In this document: one piece after another, positions 7,567 through 15,742 of the stretch | Layout of the letters: every line of letters starts with the position of its first letter | Numbering within the stretch: the first letter of the stretch is position 1 | Assembly (NCBI RefSeq): GCF_044793635.1 | Contig: NZ_CP084992.1 | Span: 1 to 64,000 of the forward strand | Reading direction: 5' to 3' | DNA: 64,000 bases | From: Virgibacillus_F necropolis_A | Lineage (GTDB): Bacteria > Bacillota > Bacilli > Bacillales > Amphibacillaceae | Notes under the pieces: model-generated | Database searches by the model: none | What the model was told of the DNA's origin: nothing | The model's input: the letters and a program-made list of their open reading frames with translations, nothing else | Translations under genes and position numbers: made by a program

Positions 7567-7613
7567 ATCAAAAGCGCAAGTGCCCGTTTATTGCCCTAAG
7601 AGCTGAACGTGGC
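7567..7613 (-). repeat. Short inverted copy of the ftsZ-spoIIGA element
   Basis: AAAAGCGCAAGTGCCCGTTTA followed by AGCTGAACGTGGC is the reverse complement of the two ends of the 612-955 element, joined with only about ten bases between. It is the only feature in the gap before divIVA apart from the divIVA ribosome binding site. Confidence 0.6.
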
Positions 7614-7661
7614 TGATTCTGTTATTACATGTTTTCTAAATTAAGTAAGGAGGTGGCCCTT

Positions 7662-8165
7662 GTGCCATTAACACCACTAGATATCCATAACAAGGAATTT
7701 ACTAGAAGTTTTAAAGGTTATAATGAAGATGAGGTAAATGAATTTTTAGACCAGGTAATTAAAGATTATGAAATGGTTATTCGGGAGAAAAAAGATTTAA
7801 AAGAAAAAGTAGAGCAGTTAAACGATAAACTTGGACATTTCACTAACATTGAAACTACGTTAAATAAATCGATTCTGATTGCTCAGGAAACTGCAGAAGA
7901 AGTTCGTGGTAATGCAACGAAGGAATCTAAATTAATTATCAAAGAAGCTGAAAAAAATGCGGATCGAATTATTAATGAGGCACTTAACAAGTCCCGTCGT
8001 ATTGCAATGGACGTTGAGGAGCTTAAAAAGCAAGGTAAGGTATTCCGTACGAGACTTAGAATGCTTGTGGAAGCGCAACTAGAGATGATTGGAACGGAAG
8101 ATTGGGATCAAGTATTCAATACAGATTTAGGGGAAGAACTGGAATTAGCAGAAAATAAATCTTAG
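7662..8165 (+). CDS. divIVA: Septum site-determining / polar scaffold protein DivIVA
   Basis: Coiled-coil protein that recognises negative membrane curvature at septa and poles, recruiting MinJ/MinCD and, in sporulation, RacA and SpoIIE. The 167-residue product starts MPLTPLDIHNKEFTRSFKGY, the conserved lipid-binding N-terminal domain, then a long heptad-rich coiled coil (about residues 30-145, including ADRIINEALNKSRRIAMDVE). The GTG at 7662 is chosen because TAAGGAGGTGG precedes it and the family starts MPLTP; the ATG at 7629 lies upstream of that ribosome binding site. Last gene of the ylm cluster before the T-box leader of ileS. Confidence 0.95.
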   Translation: MPLTPLDIHNKEFTRSFKGYNEDEVNEFLDQVIKDYEMVIREKKDLKEKVEQLNDKLGHFTNIETTLNKSILIAQETAEEVRGNATKESKLIIKEAEKNADRIINEALNKSRRIAMDVEELKKQGKVFRTRLRMLVEAQLEMIGTEDWDQVFNTDLGEELELAENKS

Positions 8166-8168
8166 TTC

Positions 8169-8205
8169 TTGACGTTTAACGCAATATTACATAATATGAT
8201 ATAAT
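8169..8205 (+). promoter_or_regulatory. Sigma-A promoter of the ileS leader
   Basis: TTGACG (8169-8174) lies 17 bp upstream of TAATAT (8192-8197). An extended -10, TGATATAAT (8197-8205), overlaps it. It precedes the T-box leader. Confidence 0.55.
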
Positions 8206-8214
8206 AACCTTAAT

Positions 8215-8473
8215 TATAATAAAGCAACATACATGGATGGAGACAGTATAATTGTTTAATCTGTTAAAGCGAACTAGGAAATGGTGTAAGCCTAGTACAG
8301 AAAACTTTTGAAGATCACTCCTGAGTATCCAATCGATTCTGTTCAGAGGAGAATTGGACGTGTCGTTCACGTTACGAACTTCGAGTGAATTTAAATTTGA
8401 AATCAAGTTTAAGTTTATAAGGGTGGTACCGCGAGTCTTCTCGTCCCTTTTTGGGATATAGAGGGCTTTTTTT
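8215..8473 (+). promoter_or_regulatory. T-box riboswitch leader for ileS
   Basis: Uncharged-tRNA-sensing leader. Stem I begins near ATGGATGGAGACAGT. The T-box core GGGTGGTACCGCG is at 8421-8433, followed by a terminator in which AGTCTTCT pairs (with G-U pairs) with AGAGGGCT before seven T. Uncharged tRNA-Ile binding to the T-box would favour the antiterminator. The isoleucine specificity is inferred from the gene downstream; I did not fix the specifier codon. Confidence 0.92.
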
Positions 8474-8512
8474 AATATCTTTTAAACGATAACGATATGG
8501 AGGAAATAAGTT

Positions 8513-11269
8513 ATGGATTATAAAGAAACACTACTAATGCCGAAGACAGAATTCCCGATGCGAGGTAATCTTCCTAATAAAGAGCCACTTCGTCAACAAC
8601 AATGGGATGAAAATAATATCTATGAAAAAGGTCAAGCACGTACAGAGGGTCGACCATCATTTATTTTGCATGATGGCCCACCATATGCAAACGGCGATTT
8701 ACACATTGGGCATGCCTTAAATAAAATCTTAAAGGATTTTATCACGCGTTATAAATCAATGACCGGGTATTATGCACCGTATGTTCCTGGTTGGGATACA
8801 CATGGTTTACCGATTGAAACGGCGTTAACAAAAAAGAAAAAAGTGAAACGTAAAGAGATGAGTATTGCTGAATTCAGACAAAAGTGTGCAGAGTATGCAA
8901 TGGGACAAATTGATAACCAGCGTACACAATTTAAGCAACTAGGTGTACGGGGTGATTGGGATAACCCATATATCACATTAAACAAGAATTACGAGGCTGC
9001 ACAAATTAAAGTCTTTGGAGAAATGGCAAATAAAGGATATATCTATAAAGGGTTGAAGCCTGTTTATTGGTCTCCTTCATCTGAATCAGCACTTGCTGAA
9101 GCAGAAATTGAGTATCATGATAAACGCTCTCCTTCTATTTTCGTTGCTTTTGACGTAACAGATGGGAAAAATGTACTTGATGGTGGGGAAAAATTCATCA
9201 TTTGGACTACTACACCATGGACAATTCCTGCTAACCTTGGAATTAGTCTACACCCTAAATTTGATTATGTCGTTGTACAGGAAAAGGGAGAAAAATATGT
9301 AGTGGCACAAGATTTACTTGAAGCCGTATCGACTGAACTAGAATGGGAAAACCCAGAGGTAGTTAAAACATTTAAAGGTCAAGAAGCGGATAACGTTGTT
9401 ACAAAACATCCATTTTATGATAGGGATTCTATTGTAATGTTAGGTGATCATGTTACAACTGAAGCTGGTACTGGTTGTGTTCATACTGCTCCTGGTCATG
9501 GTGAAGATGATTTTTACGTAGCAAAAAAATATGGACTGGAAGCTTTATGTCCAGTTGATGATAAAGGTGTCTTTACGAATGAAGCACCTGGTTTTGATGG
9601 TCTATTTTACGATACAGCAAACAAGCCGATCACGGAAAAGCTAGAGGAAGTTGGGGCGTTATTAAAGCTTACATTCATTACCCATTCGTACCCACATGAT
9701 TGGCGTACAAAAAAACCAACTATCTTCCGTGCGACTTCTCAATGGTTTGCATCGATTAAAGATTTCCGTCAAGATATTTTAAATGAAATTAAACGTATTA
9801 ATTGGTATCCAAGCTGGGGTGAAACACGACTTTACAATATGGTTCGGGACCGTGAAGATTGGTGTATTTCCCGTCAACGAGCATGGGGAGTTCCAATTCC
9901 TGTCTTTTATGCAGAAGATCAAACTCCAATTATTACAGAAGAAACGATTTCGCATATTTCCAAGCTATTTAATGAGCATGGTTCTAATGTATGGTTTGAA
10001 AGAGATGCGAAAGATTTATTACCAGAAGGTTATACATCGGAGCATAGTCCGAATGGTACGTTTACAAAAGAAACAGACATAATGGATGTCTGGTTCGATT
10101 CAGGTTCTTCACACGAAGCAGTATTAGTTGGTCGCGATGATCACAGGCGGCCTGCAGATGTTTATTTAGAGGGAAGTGACCAGTACCGTGGATGGTTTAA
10201 CTCATCTCTATCTACTTCTGTTGCAGTTACTGGAAAGGCTCCTTATGAAAGTATTATTAGTCATGGGTTTGTTTTAGATGGTAATGGTCGCAAAATGAGT
10301 AAGTCATTAGGAAATATTATGAGTCCATCAAAGGTTCAAAAACAACTAGGATCTGATATCCTTCGACTATGGGTTTCATCAGTAGACTATCAAGCTGATG
10401 TGCGTATTTCACAAGATATTTTAAAACATGTGTCAGAGGCATATCGAAAAATCAGAAACACATTCCGTTTTATGCTTGCTAACTTAGCTGATTTTAATCC
10501 GGAAACAGACCGTATTGATACGAACGATTTACAGGAAGTTGACCAATATATGCTTCATCGCTTGCAACAATTAAATAAAGATGTTCGATCTGGCTATGAT
10601 AAATATGAGTTCTCAACTATTTATCATCAAATTCATAACTTCTGTGCAGTAGATCTAAGCTCATTCTATTTAGATTTCGCAAAAGATATTTTATATATCG
10701 AAGCTGCAGATAATGTACGTCGTAGAAGTATCCAAACAGTTTATTATGATATCCTGACAACACTTGTACAGTTATTAACACCGATTATTCCACATACAAC
10801 AGATGAAGTGTGGGAATACATTCCTGGAACGAAGGAAGAAAGTGTTCAATTAACAGATATTCCCGAACCTCAGGTGATTTTTGAAACGGAAGAACTTGAA
10901 AATAAATGGGATCATTTTATGAGTGTTCGCGACGATGTGTTTAAAGCACTAGAAGAAGCACGTAATGAAAAAGTAATTGGTAAGTCCTTAGAGGCAAAAA
11001 TAACGATTGTTGCTAAAGACGAGAAAACAAAAGAAGTATTAAGCCAAATTCCACACCTTCATCAATTACTAATTGTTTCAGATGCAGAGTTAAGTACTGA
11101 TGCTGACGGAACAACTGCATATCGTTATGTAGATGTGAAGGTTGAGAAACACCCAGGTGAAAAATGTGAACGTTGTTGGATCGCATCAGAAACCGTTGGA
11201 GAAGATAAAGAACACCCTGATTTATGTACCCGTTGTGCAGGAATCGTTAAAGAGAATTATACTGCATAA
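8513..11269 (+). CDS. ileS: Isoleucyl-tRNA synthetase
   Basis: Class Ia aminoacyl-tRNA synthetase that charges tRNA-Ile and edits misactivated valine. The product is 918 residues, usual for Bacillus. It has the HIGH motif (residues 64-67), an editing CP1 domain (FIIWTTTPWTIPANLGISL; AGTGCVHTAPGHGEDD), the KMSKS loop (594-598), the anticodon-binding domain (about 640-800) and a C-terminal zinc finger (CERCW ... CTRC). The C-terminal zinc-finger form marks this as the bacterial, mupirocin-sensitive type. GGAGG lies just before the ATG. Transcription is controlled by the T-box leader and ends at a strong terminator. Confidence 0.98.
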   Translation: MDYKETLLMPKTEFPMRGNLPNKEPLRQQQWDENNIYEKGQARTEGRPSFILHDGPPYANGDLHIGHALNKILKDFITRYKSMTGYYAPYVPGWDTHGLPIETALTKKKKVKRKEMSIAEFRQKCAEYAMGQIDNQRTQFKQLGVRGDWDNPYITLNKNYEAAQIKVFGEMANKGYIYKGLKPVYWSPSSESALAEAEIEYHDKRSPSIFVAFDVTDGKNVLDGGEKFIIWTTTPWTIPANLGISLHPKFDYVVVQEKGEKYVVAQDLLEAVSTELEWENPEVVKTFKGQEADNVVTKHPFYDRDSIVMLGDHVTTEAGTGCVHTAPGHGEDDFYVAKKYGLEALCPVDDKGVFTNEAPGFDGLFYDTANKPITEKLEEVGALLKLTFITHSYPHDWRTKKPTIFRATSQWFASIKDFRQDILNEIKRINWYPSWGETRLYNMVRDREDWCISRQRAWGVPIPVFYAEDQTPIITEETISHISKLFNEHGSNVWFERDAKDLLPEGYTSEHSPNGTFTKETDIMDVWFDSGSSHEAVLVGRDDHRRPADVYLEGSDQYRGWFNSSLSTSVAVTGKAPYESIISHGFVLDGNGRKMSKSLGNIMSPSKVQKQLGSDILRLWVSSVDYQADVRISQDILKHVSEAYRKIRNTFRFMLANLADFNPETDRIDTNDLQEVDQYMLHRLQQLNKDVRSGYDKYEFSTIYHQIHNFCAVDLSSFYLDFAKDILYIEAADNVRRRSIQTVYYDILTTLVQLLTPIIPHTTDEVWEYIPGTKEESVQLTDIPEPQVIFETEELENKWDHFMSVRDDVFKALEEARNEKVIGKSLEAKITIVAKDEKTKEVLSQIPHLHQLLIVSDAELSTDADGTTAYRYVDVKVEKHPGEKCERCWIASETVGEDKEHPDLCTRCAGIVKENYTA

Positions 11270-11277
11270 CTGGTATT

Positions 11278-11312
11278 AAAATCCTCCTCTTGAAGCAGAG
11301 GAGGATTTTTTA
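11278..11312 (+). terminator. Rho-independent terminator after ileS
   Basis: AATCCTCCTCT pairs with AGAGGAGGATT around a short loop, followed by a T run. It starts nine bases after the ileS stop. Confidence 0.9.
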
Positions 11313-11353
11313 TGGTAAAATATTTATAGATTATCTGAATCGGGGGAAAACCA

Positions 11354-11827
11354 ATGTACGTGTATTACATAATTGCAGGAATCCTAGTCGTGATCGATCA
11401 GGTTACCAAATGGGTTGTTGTTAAAAATATGGAATTATATGAGTCAATTACAATAATACAAGACTTCTTTTATTTCACTTCACATCGAAATAAAGGTGCT
11501 GCCTGGGGTATTTTGCAAGGGAAAATGATCTTTTTTTACATCGTTACGACGATTGTTGTAATAGGGGTTATTTATTATATGCAAAAGTATGCGAAGAACG
11601 ATAAACTCCTTGCTATTTCGTTAACTTTTGTTCTTGGTGGTGCAATTGGTAATTTTATTGATCGTATATTTCGTGGAGAAGTAGTTGATTTCCTGGATTT
11701 TATTATTTTTGGCTACGATTTCCCGATTTTTAATGTTGCTGATTCGTCATTGGTAGTTGGGGTTACGCTTGTGTTACTTGCAACATTTATTGATGAGAAG
11801 AAAAAGAAAGGAAATAAAACCGTATGA
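11354..11827 (+). CDS. lspA: Lipoprotein signal peptidase (signal peptidase II)
   Basis: Membrane aspartyl protease that cleaves the signal peptide of prolipoproteins after lipid modification. The 157-residue product has four transmembrane helices and the two catalytic aspartates in the conserved contexts GNFIDR (Asp103) and NVADSS (Asp130). The loop TSHRNKGAAWGIL corresponds to the conserved N-G-A-W/F segment. GGGGG lies before the ATG. It overlaps the next gene by four bases (ATGA), so the two are translationally coupled, as in B. subtilis lspA-ylyB. Confidence 0.96.
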   Translation: MYVYYIIAGILVVIDQVTKWVVVKNMELYESITIIQDFFYFTSHRNKGAAWGILQGKMIFFYIVTTIVVIGVIYYMQKYAKNDKLLAISLTFVLGGAIGNFIDRIFRGEVVDFLDFIIFGYDFPIFNVADSSLVVGVTLVLLATFIDEKKKKGNKTV

Positions 11828-12735
11828 ATGTAAACCAATATGAAGTACAATCTGATCAAAATAAAATGAGAATAGATAAACTTATGGCTGATATAAATCC
11901 GGATAATTCCAGGTCACAAGTACAGACATGGATTAACGAGGGTTCCGTAAAGGTAAATGGTGAAGAAATTAAAACGAATCACAAATGTCAGGAAGGTGAC
12001 GTTATAGAATGGTCCATTCCTGAACCAAAACCATTAGAAATTGAAGCAGAGGATATACCACTTGATATAATTTATGAAGATGCAGATGTCATTGTGGTAA
12101 ATAAGCCTAAAGGAATGGTAGTTCACCCATCTGCAGGTCATGCTGGAGGTACACTTGTAAACGCATTGCTATACCACTGTAATGACTTATCAGGGATTAA
12201 TAGTATTGAGCGCCCGGGCATTGTTCACCGAATTGATAAAGATACAAGTGGGTTATTGGTTGTTGCAAAGAACGACCATGCTCACACAAGTCTCGCAGAA
12301 CAATTATCAAGTAAAAAAGTGGAACGCAAATATGAAGCAGTAGTACATGGTATCATTGAACATGAAACAGGCATGATTGATGCACCAATTGGTCGTGATC
12401 CAAAAGACAGACAAAAAATGGGGATTGTTAACGATGGTAAACCAGCCGTTACCCATTTTAGTGTTTTAAATCGCTATGAACGGTATACGCATGTCGAATG
12501 TCAGTTAGAGACAGGTCGGACCCATCAAATTCGTGCCCATTTCCGATATATTGACTTTCCATTAGTTGGAGACCCAAAGTATGGTCCGCGTAAAACTTTA
12601 GATGCAGACGGACAGGCTTTACACGCAAAATCATTAGGATTTACCCATCCAAGCACAAAAGAATGGCTTCAATTCGAGGTAGAGCCTCCACAAATCTTTA
12701 AGGATTTAATTGAACAGATTCAAAAAATGTATTGA
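11824..12735 (+). CDS. rluD: RluD-family 23S rRNA pseudouridine synthase (YlyB type)
   Basis: Converts specific uridines of large-subunit rRNA to pseudouridine. The 303-residue protein has an N-terminal S4 RNA-binding domain (residues about 16-75, MRIDKLMADINPDNSRSQVQ) and an RluA-type catalytic domain with the signature HRIDKDTSGL (catalytic Asp140) and GRTHQIRAHF. It is named ylyB in B. subtilis; the exact target uridines are inferred only from the RluD family. The -35 of the pyr promoter overlaps its stop codon. Confidence 0.9.
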   Translation: MNVNQYEVQSDQNKMRIDKLMADINPDNSRSQVQTWINEGSVKVNGEEIKTNHKCQEGDVIEWSIPEPKPLEIEAEDIPLDIIYEDADVIVVNKPKGMVVHPSAGHAGGTLVNALLYHCNDLSGINSIERPGIVHRIDKDTSGLLVVAKNDHAHTSLAEQLSSKKVERKYEAVVHGIIEHETGMIDAPIGRDPKDRQKMGIVNDGKPAVTHFSVLNRYERYTHVECQLETGRTHQIRAHFRYIDFPLVGDPKYGPRKTLDADGQALHAKSLGFTHPSTKEWLQFEVEPPQIFKDLIEQIQKMY

Positions 12736-12760
12736 CACATTTTCTTTAGTTTGTCATAAT
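12732..12760 (+). promoter_or_regulatory. Sigma-A promoter of the pyr operon
   Basis: TTGACA (12732-12737) and CATAAT (12755-12760) are separated by 17 bp. The -35 overlaps the stop codon of the upstream pseudouridine synthase gene. The PyrR-binding leader begins directly downstream. Confidence 0.85.
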
Positions 12761-12791
12761 AAAACAAATGAATAAATGAACCTTTAAAGAT

Positions 12792-12889
12792 AGTCCCGTG
12801 AGGCTAAAAAGGAATCGGACATACATGTATAGCTATAGGTCTATGCATAACGAAATCCCTTTTTTCCTCATGGAGAAAAGGGATTTTTT
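12792..12889 (+). promoter_or_regulatory. PyrR-regulated attenuator upstream of pyrR
   Basis: AGTCCCGTGAGGCT (12792-12805) fits the PyrR-binding loop consensus ARUCCNGNGAGGYU exactly. A rho-independent terminator follows: AATCCCTTTT pairs with AAAAGGGATT (about 12854-12883), then a T run. UMP-bound PyrR is known to stabilise the binding hairpin, block the antiterminator and so allow termination. Confidence 0.92.
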
Positions 12890-12910
12890 AATAGAGGTAG
12901 GTGCGACAAC

Positions 12911-13453
12911 ATGAAAGAAAAGACAATTGTATTAGATCAACCCGCGATTAATCGTGCATTAACTCGGATTGCACATGAAATAGTTGAAAAAAATAAAGGT
13001 GGAGAAAATCTTGTCCTAATAGGTATTAAGACTCGTGGTGTACCAATCACGAAAAGGTTACAGGAAAAAATTAAACAAATAGAAAATGTGACTGTTCCTA
13101 TTGGGGAATTAGATATTACCTTGTATAGAGATGATTTAAAGAAGAGCGCGCAATCAAATGAACCGGAATTAAAAGATACTAATATAGACGTAGATTTAAT
13201 GAATAAAAATATTATATTGATCGATGATGTTTTATTCACGGGTCGTACGGTTCGTGCTGCAATGGATGCGGTTATGGATCTTGGAAGACCATCACAAATT
13301 CAATTAGCCGTCCTGATTGATCGGGGCCATCGTGAACTACCAATACGCGCTGATTATGTTGGTAAAAATATTCCAACATCTGATAAAGAGGTAATTGTTG
13401 TTAAGTTGGATGAAACGGACCAACAGGATCAAGTTAGCATTTTTGAAAAGTAA
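12911..13453 (+). CDS. pyrR: Bifunctional pyr operon attenuator PyrR / uracil phosphoribosyltransferase
   Basis: RNA-binding regulator that senses UMP/UTP against PRPP and terminates transcription in the pyr leaders; it also has uracil phosphoribosyltransferase activity. The 180-residue product has the type I PRTase fold with the PRPP-binding loop IILIDDVLFTGRTVRAA (residues 101-117) and the RGHRELPIRADYVGKN segment typical of PyrR. GAGGTAGG precedes the ATG. It is the first gene of the operon and is flanked on both sides by its own binding sites, so it is autoregulated. In B. subtilis pyrP follows; here pyrB follows directly. Confidence 0.97.
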   Translation: MKEKTIVLDQPAINRALTRIAHEIVEKNKGGENLVLIGIKTRGVPITKRLQEKIKQIENVTVPIGELDITLYRDDLKKSAQSNEPELKDTNIDVDLMNKNIILIDDVLFTGRTVRAAMDAVMDLGRPSQIQLAVLIDRGHRELPIRADYVGKNIPTSDKEVIVVKLDETDQQDQVSIFEK

Positions 13454-13471
13454 ATAGTAAACCTTTAATTT

Positions 13472-13557
13472 AATCCAGAGAGATTTAAAAGGTTGTCAAT
13501 GTTATGTGTCGTTTGTACACGTATACCTCTTTGCAGCCTTTTGCAGAGAGGCTTTTT
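13472..13557 (+). promoter_or_regulatory. Second PyrR attenuator between pyrR and pyrB
   Basis: AATCCAGAGAGATT (13472-13485) matches the PyrR loop consensus with one difference (GA for GG). A terminator follows: CCTCTTTGCA pairs with TGCAGAGAGG (13526-13553), then T5. In B. subtilis there are three such sites, around pyrR, pyrP and pyrB; the loss of pyrP here leaves two. Confidence 0.85.
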
Positions 13558-13575
13558 AATAGGGGAGGGTGAATA

Positions 13576-14505
13576 ATGAAACATTTTATATCTACAAAAG
13601 ATCTGACAACAAACGAAATGTTTACGATATTAGAGCAAGCAGAGCAATATCGACGGCATCATCCTAAGTTTCAACATCAGTTATTTGCAGCAAACCTATT
13701 TTTTGAAGCTAGTACACGAACAAAAATGAGTTTCCTTGTGGCAGAAAAAAAGCTGGGAATGGAAACCTTGGATTTACAGATGGAATCATCGAGTGTAACA
13801 AAAGGTGAGTCATTATATGATACGGCTAAAACGTGTGAATCTATTGGTGCTAACCTTCTAGTCATACGCCATCAAGTTGATGATTGGTATCAGGATCTTG
13901 TTGAACGCCTTCCAGTTCCAATAATTAACGCAGGAGCAGGGAAAGGTGAGCATCCAACACAGTGTATGTTAGATCTCCTTACCATTTATCAAGAGTACGG
14001 ATATTTTAATGGATTAAAGGTCGTTATCGTCGGAGATATCAAGCACAGCCGGGTTGCAAGGTCTAATGCTCAAGCCCTTCATACGCTAGGGGCAACGGTG
14101 TTTTTTGCAGCCGCACCTGGGTTTGAGGATACCACGCTTGAATTTCCATATATAACAATCGATGAGGCTGTTGAAAAATGTGATGTTTTGATGTTACTAC
14201 GTATTCAACATGAACGTCATGATGGTGGACAATACGAATCTGAATCCTATCATGAAAAATATGGACTCACGATTGAGCGAGAACAAAAGATGCAAGATCA
14301 TGCGATTATTTTACATCCAGCTCCTGTAAATCGAGGAGTTGAAATAGCATCAGAATTAGTAGAATGCAACCGTTCAAGAATTTTTAAACAAATGAATAAC
14401 GGTGTCTATATACGAATGGCAATCATTACAACATTATTAAAGGAATGGGGAATGTATGATGACAATCTTACTAAAAAACGCAACACGCCTAACGGAATCA
14501 AATAA
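13576..14505 (+). CDS. pyrB: Aspartate carbamoyltransferase catalytic chain
   Basis: Catalyses carbamoyl phosphate plus aspartate to carbamoyl aspartate, the committed step of pyrimidine synthesis. The 309-residue product has the carbamoyl-phosphate loop EASTRTK (residues 44-50), HPTQCMLDLLTIYQ and VGDIKHSRVARSN. No regulatory pyrI chain is present, as in Bacillus, where control is transcriptional. GGGAGGGTG precedes the ATG. Its 3' end overlaps the start of pyrC by 50 bases, an unusually long overlap; the last ~16 residues (DDNLTKKRNTPNGIK) are therefore encoded in sequence shared with the pyrC N-terminus. Confidence 0.97.
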   Translation: MKHFISTKDLTTNEMFTILEQAEQYRRHHPKFQHQLFAANLFFEASTRTKMSFLVAEKKLGMETLDLQMESSSVTKGESLYDTAKTCESIGANLLVIRHQVDDWYQDLVERLPVPIINAGAGKGEHPTQCMLDLLTIYQEYGYFNGLKVVIVGDIKHSRVARSNAQALHTLGATVFFAAAPGFEDTTLEFPYITIDEAVEKCDVLMLLRIQHERHDGGQYESESYHEKYGLTIEREQKMQDHAIILHPAPVNRGVEIASELVECNRSRIFKQMNNGVYIRMAIITTLLKEWGMYDDNLTKKRNTPNGIK

Positions 14506-15742
14506 CACAGAAAAAGTTGATATTTTTATAGAGGATAATCGCATAAAAAAAATTGCTACTAATCTTTCAAACGAGGCTGAACAAGTGATTGATTGTGAAA
14601 ACAATATGGTCTTCCCAGGATTTATTGATGTACACATACACTTGCGGGAGCCTGGCGGGGAGCATAAAGAGACAATTGAAACTGGTACCAAAGCAGCTGC
14701 AAGAGGTGGATACACGACAGTTTGTTCCATGCCAAATACATCGCCGGTTCCAGATAACGAGGAAACCGTTCAAGCATTGTTTGATAAAATTAACGAAACC
14801 GCTGTTGTTCGTGTACTGCCATATGCCGCAATTACAAAAGGACTTAAAGGAACGGAATTAACAAACATTAAGAAAATAGCAGATATGGGTATATTCGCTT
14901 TTACGGACGATGGTGTAGGCATACAAACCGCGGACTTTATGCTACGCGCAATGAAGGAAGCTGCGGCATGTAATGTTCCCATTGTAGCTCATTGTGAAGA
15001 TAATTCAATTGTATATGGTGGTGTAGTTCATCAGGGAAATGTAAGTGAACGAATGAATTTCCCTGGCATCCCATCGTTAAGTGAATCGGTACAAATTGCA
15101 CGGGATGTTTTATTAGCTGAAGCTGCGGGAGCCCATTATCATGTTTGTCACGTAAGTACAAAAGAGTCAGTTCGTGTCATCCGTGATGCAAAAAAAGCAG
15201 GTATTCATGTTACAGCAGAAGTAACTCCACATCATTTATTACTTAATGAAGAAGCAATAACGGAAGATGATACGAACTTTAAAATGAATCCACCGCTTCG
15301 AAGCAAAGAGGATCAGGGAGCGCTTCTGGAGGGATTAATCGATGGAACTATTGATTTCATTGCGACTGACCATGCCCCACATGCAGCATCTGAAAAAGCA
15401 TTAGGGTTCCTGCAATCTCCATTTGGAATTGTTGGGTTGGAAACAGCCTTTTCACTTCTTTATACGTATCTAGTAAAAACAAACAAAATTTCACTAAACC
15501 AATTAGTAGATTGGTTAACCATTAAACCCGCCCAAGTTTTCCAACTGCCATACGGAAAGTTGGAGGAAGATGCAATTGCAGATATAACAATTGTAAACCT
15601 AGATGAAGAAACACAAATTGACAAATATCAATTTCATTCAAAAGGTAAAAATACTCCATTCCACGAATGGAATATTACAAGTAAACCAGTTATAACGATA
15701 TCAGACGGAAAAGTAGTTTATAAGGAGGATATTCATGACTAA
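14456..15742 (+). CDS. pyrC: Dihydroorotase
   Basis: Zinc amidohydrolase that cyclises carbamoyl aspartate to dihydroorotate. The 428-residue product is a type I dihydroorotase: metal ligands DVHIHLREPGG (His60, His62), the AAARGGYTTVCSMPNT segment, AHCEDN, YHVCHVSTKES, and the late DHAPH motif. It starts at the ATG at 14456 or the next codon at 14459 (MTILLKN); a GGAATGGGG precedes them. The 5' end lies inside pyrB and the 3' end overlaps carA by eight bases, so translation is probably coupled along the operon. Confidence 0.97.
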   Translation: MMTILLKNATRLTESNNTEKVDIFIEDNRIKKIATNLSNEAEQVIDCENNMVFPGFIDVHIHLREPGGEHKETIETGTKAAARGGYTTVCSMPNTSPVPDNEETVQALFDKINETAVVRVLPYAAITKGLKGTELTNIKKIADMGIFAFTDDGVGIQTADFMLRAMKEAAACNVPIVAHCEDNSIVYGGVVHQGNVSERMNFPGIPSLSESVQIARDVLLAEAAGAHYHVCHVSTKESVRVIRDAKKAGIHVTAEVTPHHLLLNEEAITEDDTNFKMNPPLRSKEDQGALLEGLIDGTIDFIATDHAPHAASEKALGFLQSPFGIVGLETAFSLLYTYLVKTNKISLNQLVDWLTIKPAQVFQLPYGKLEEDAIADITIVNLDEETQIDKYQFHSKGKNTPFHEWNITSKPVITISDGKVVYKEDIHD

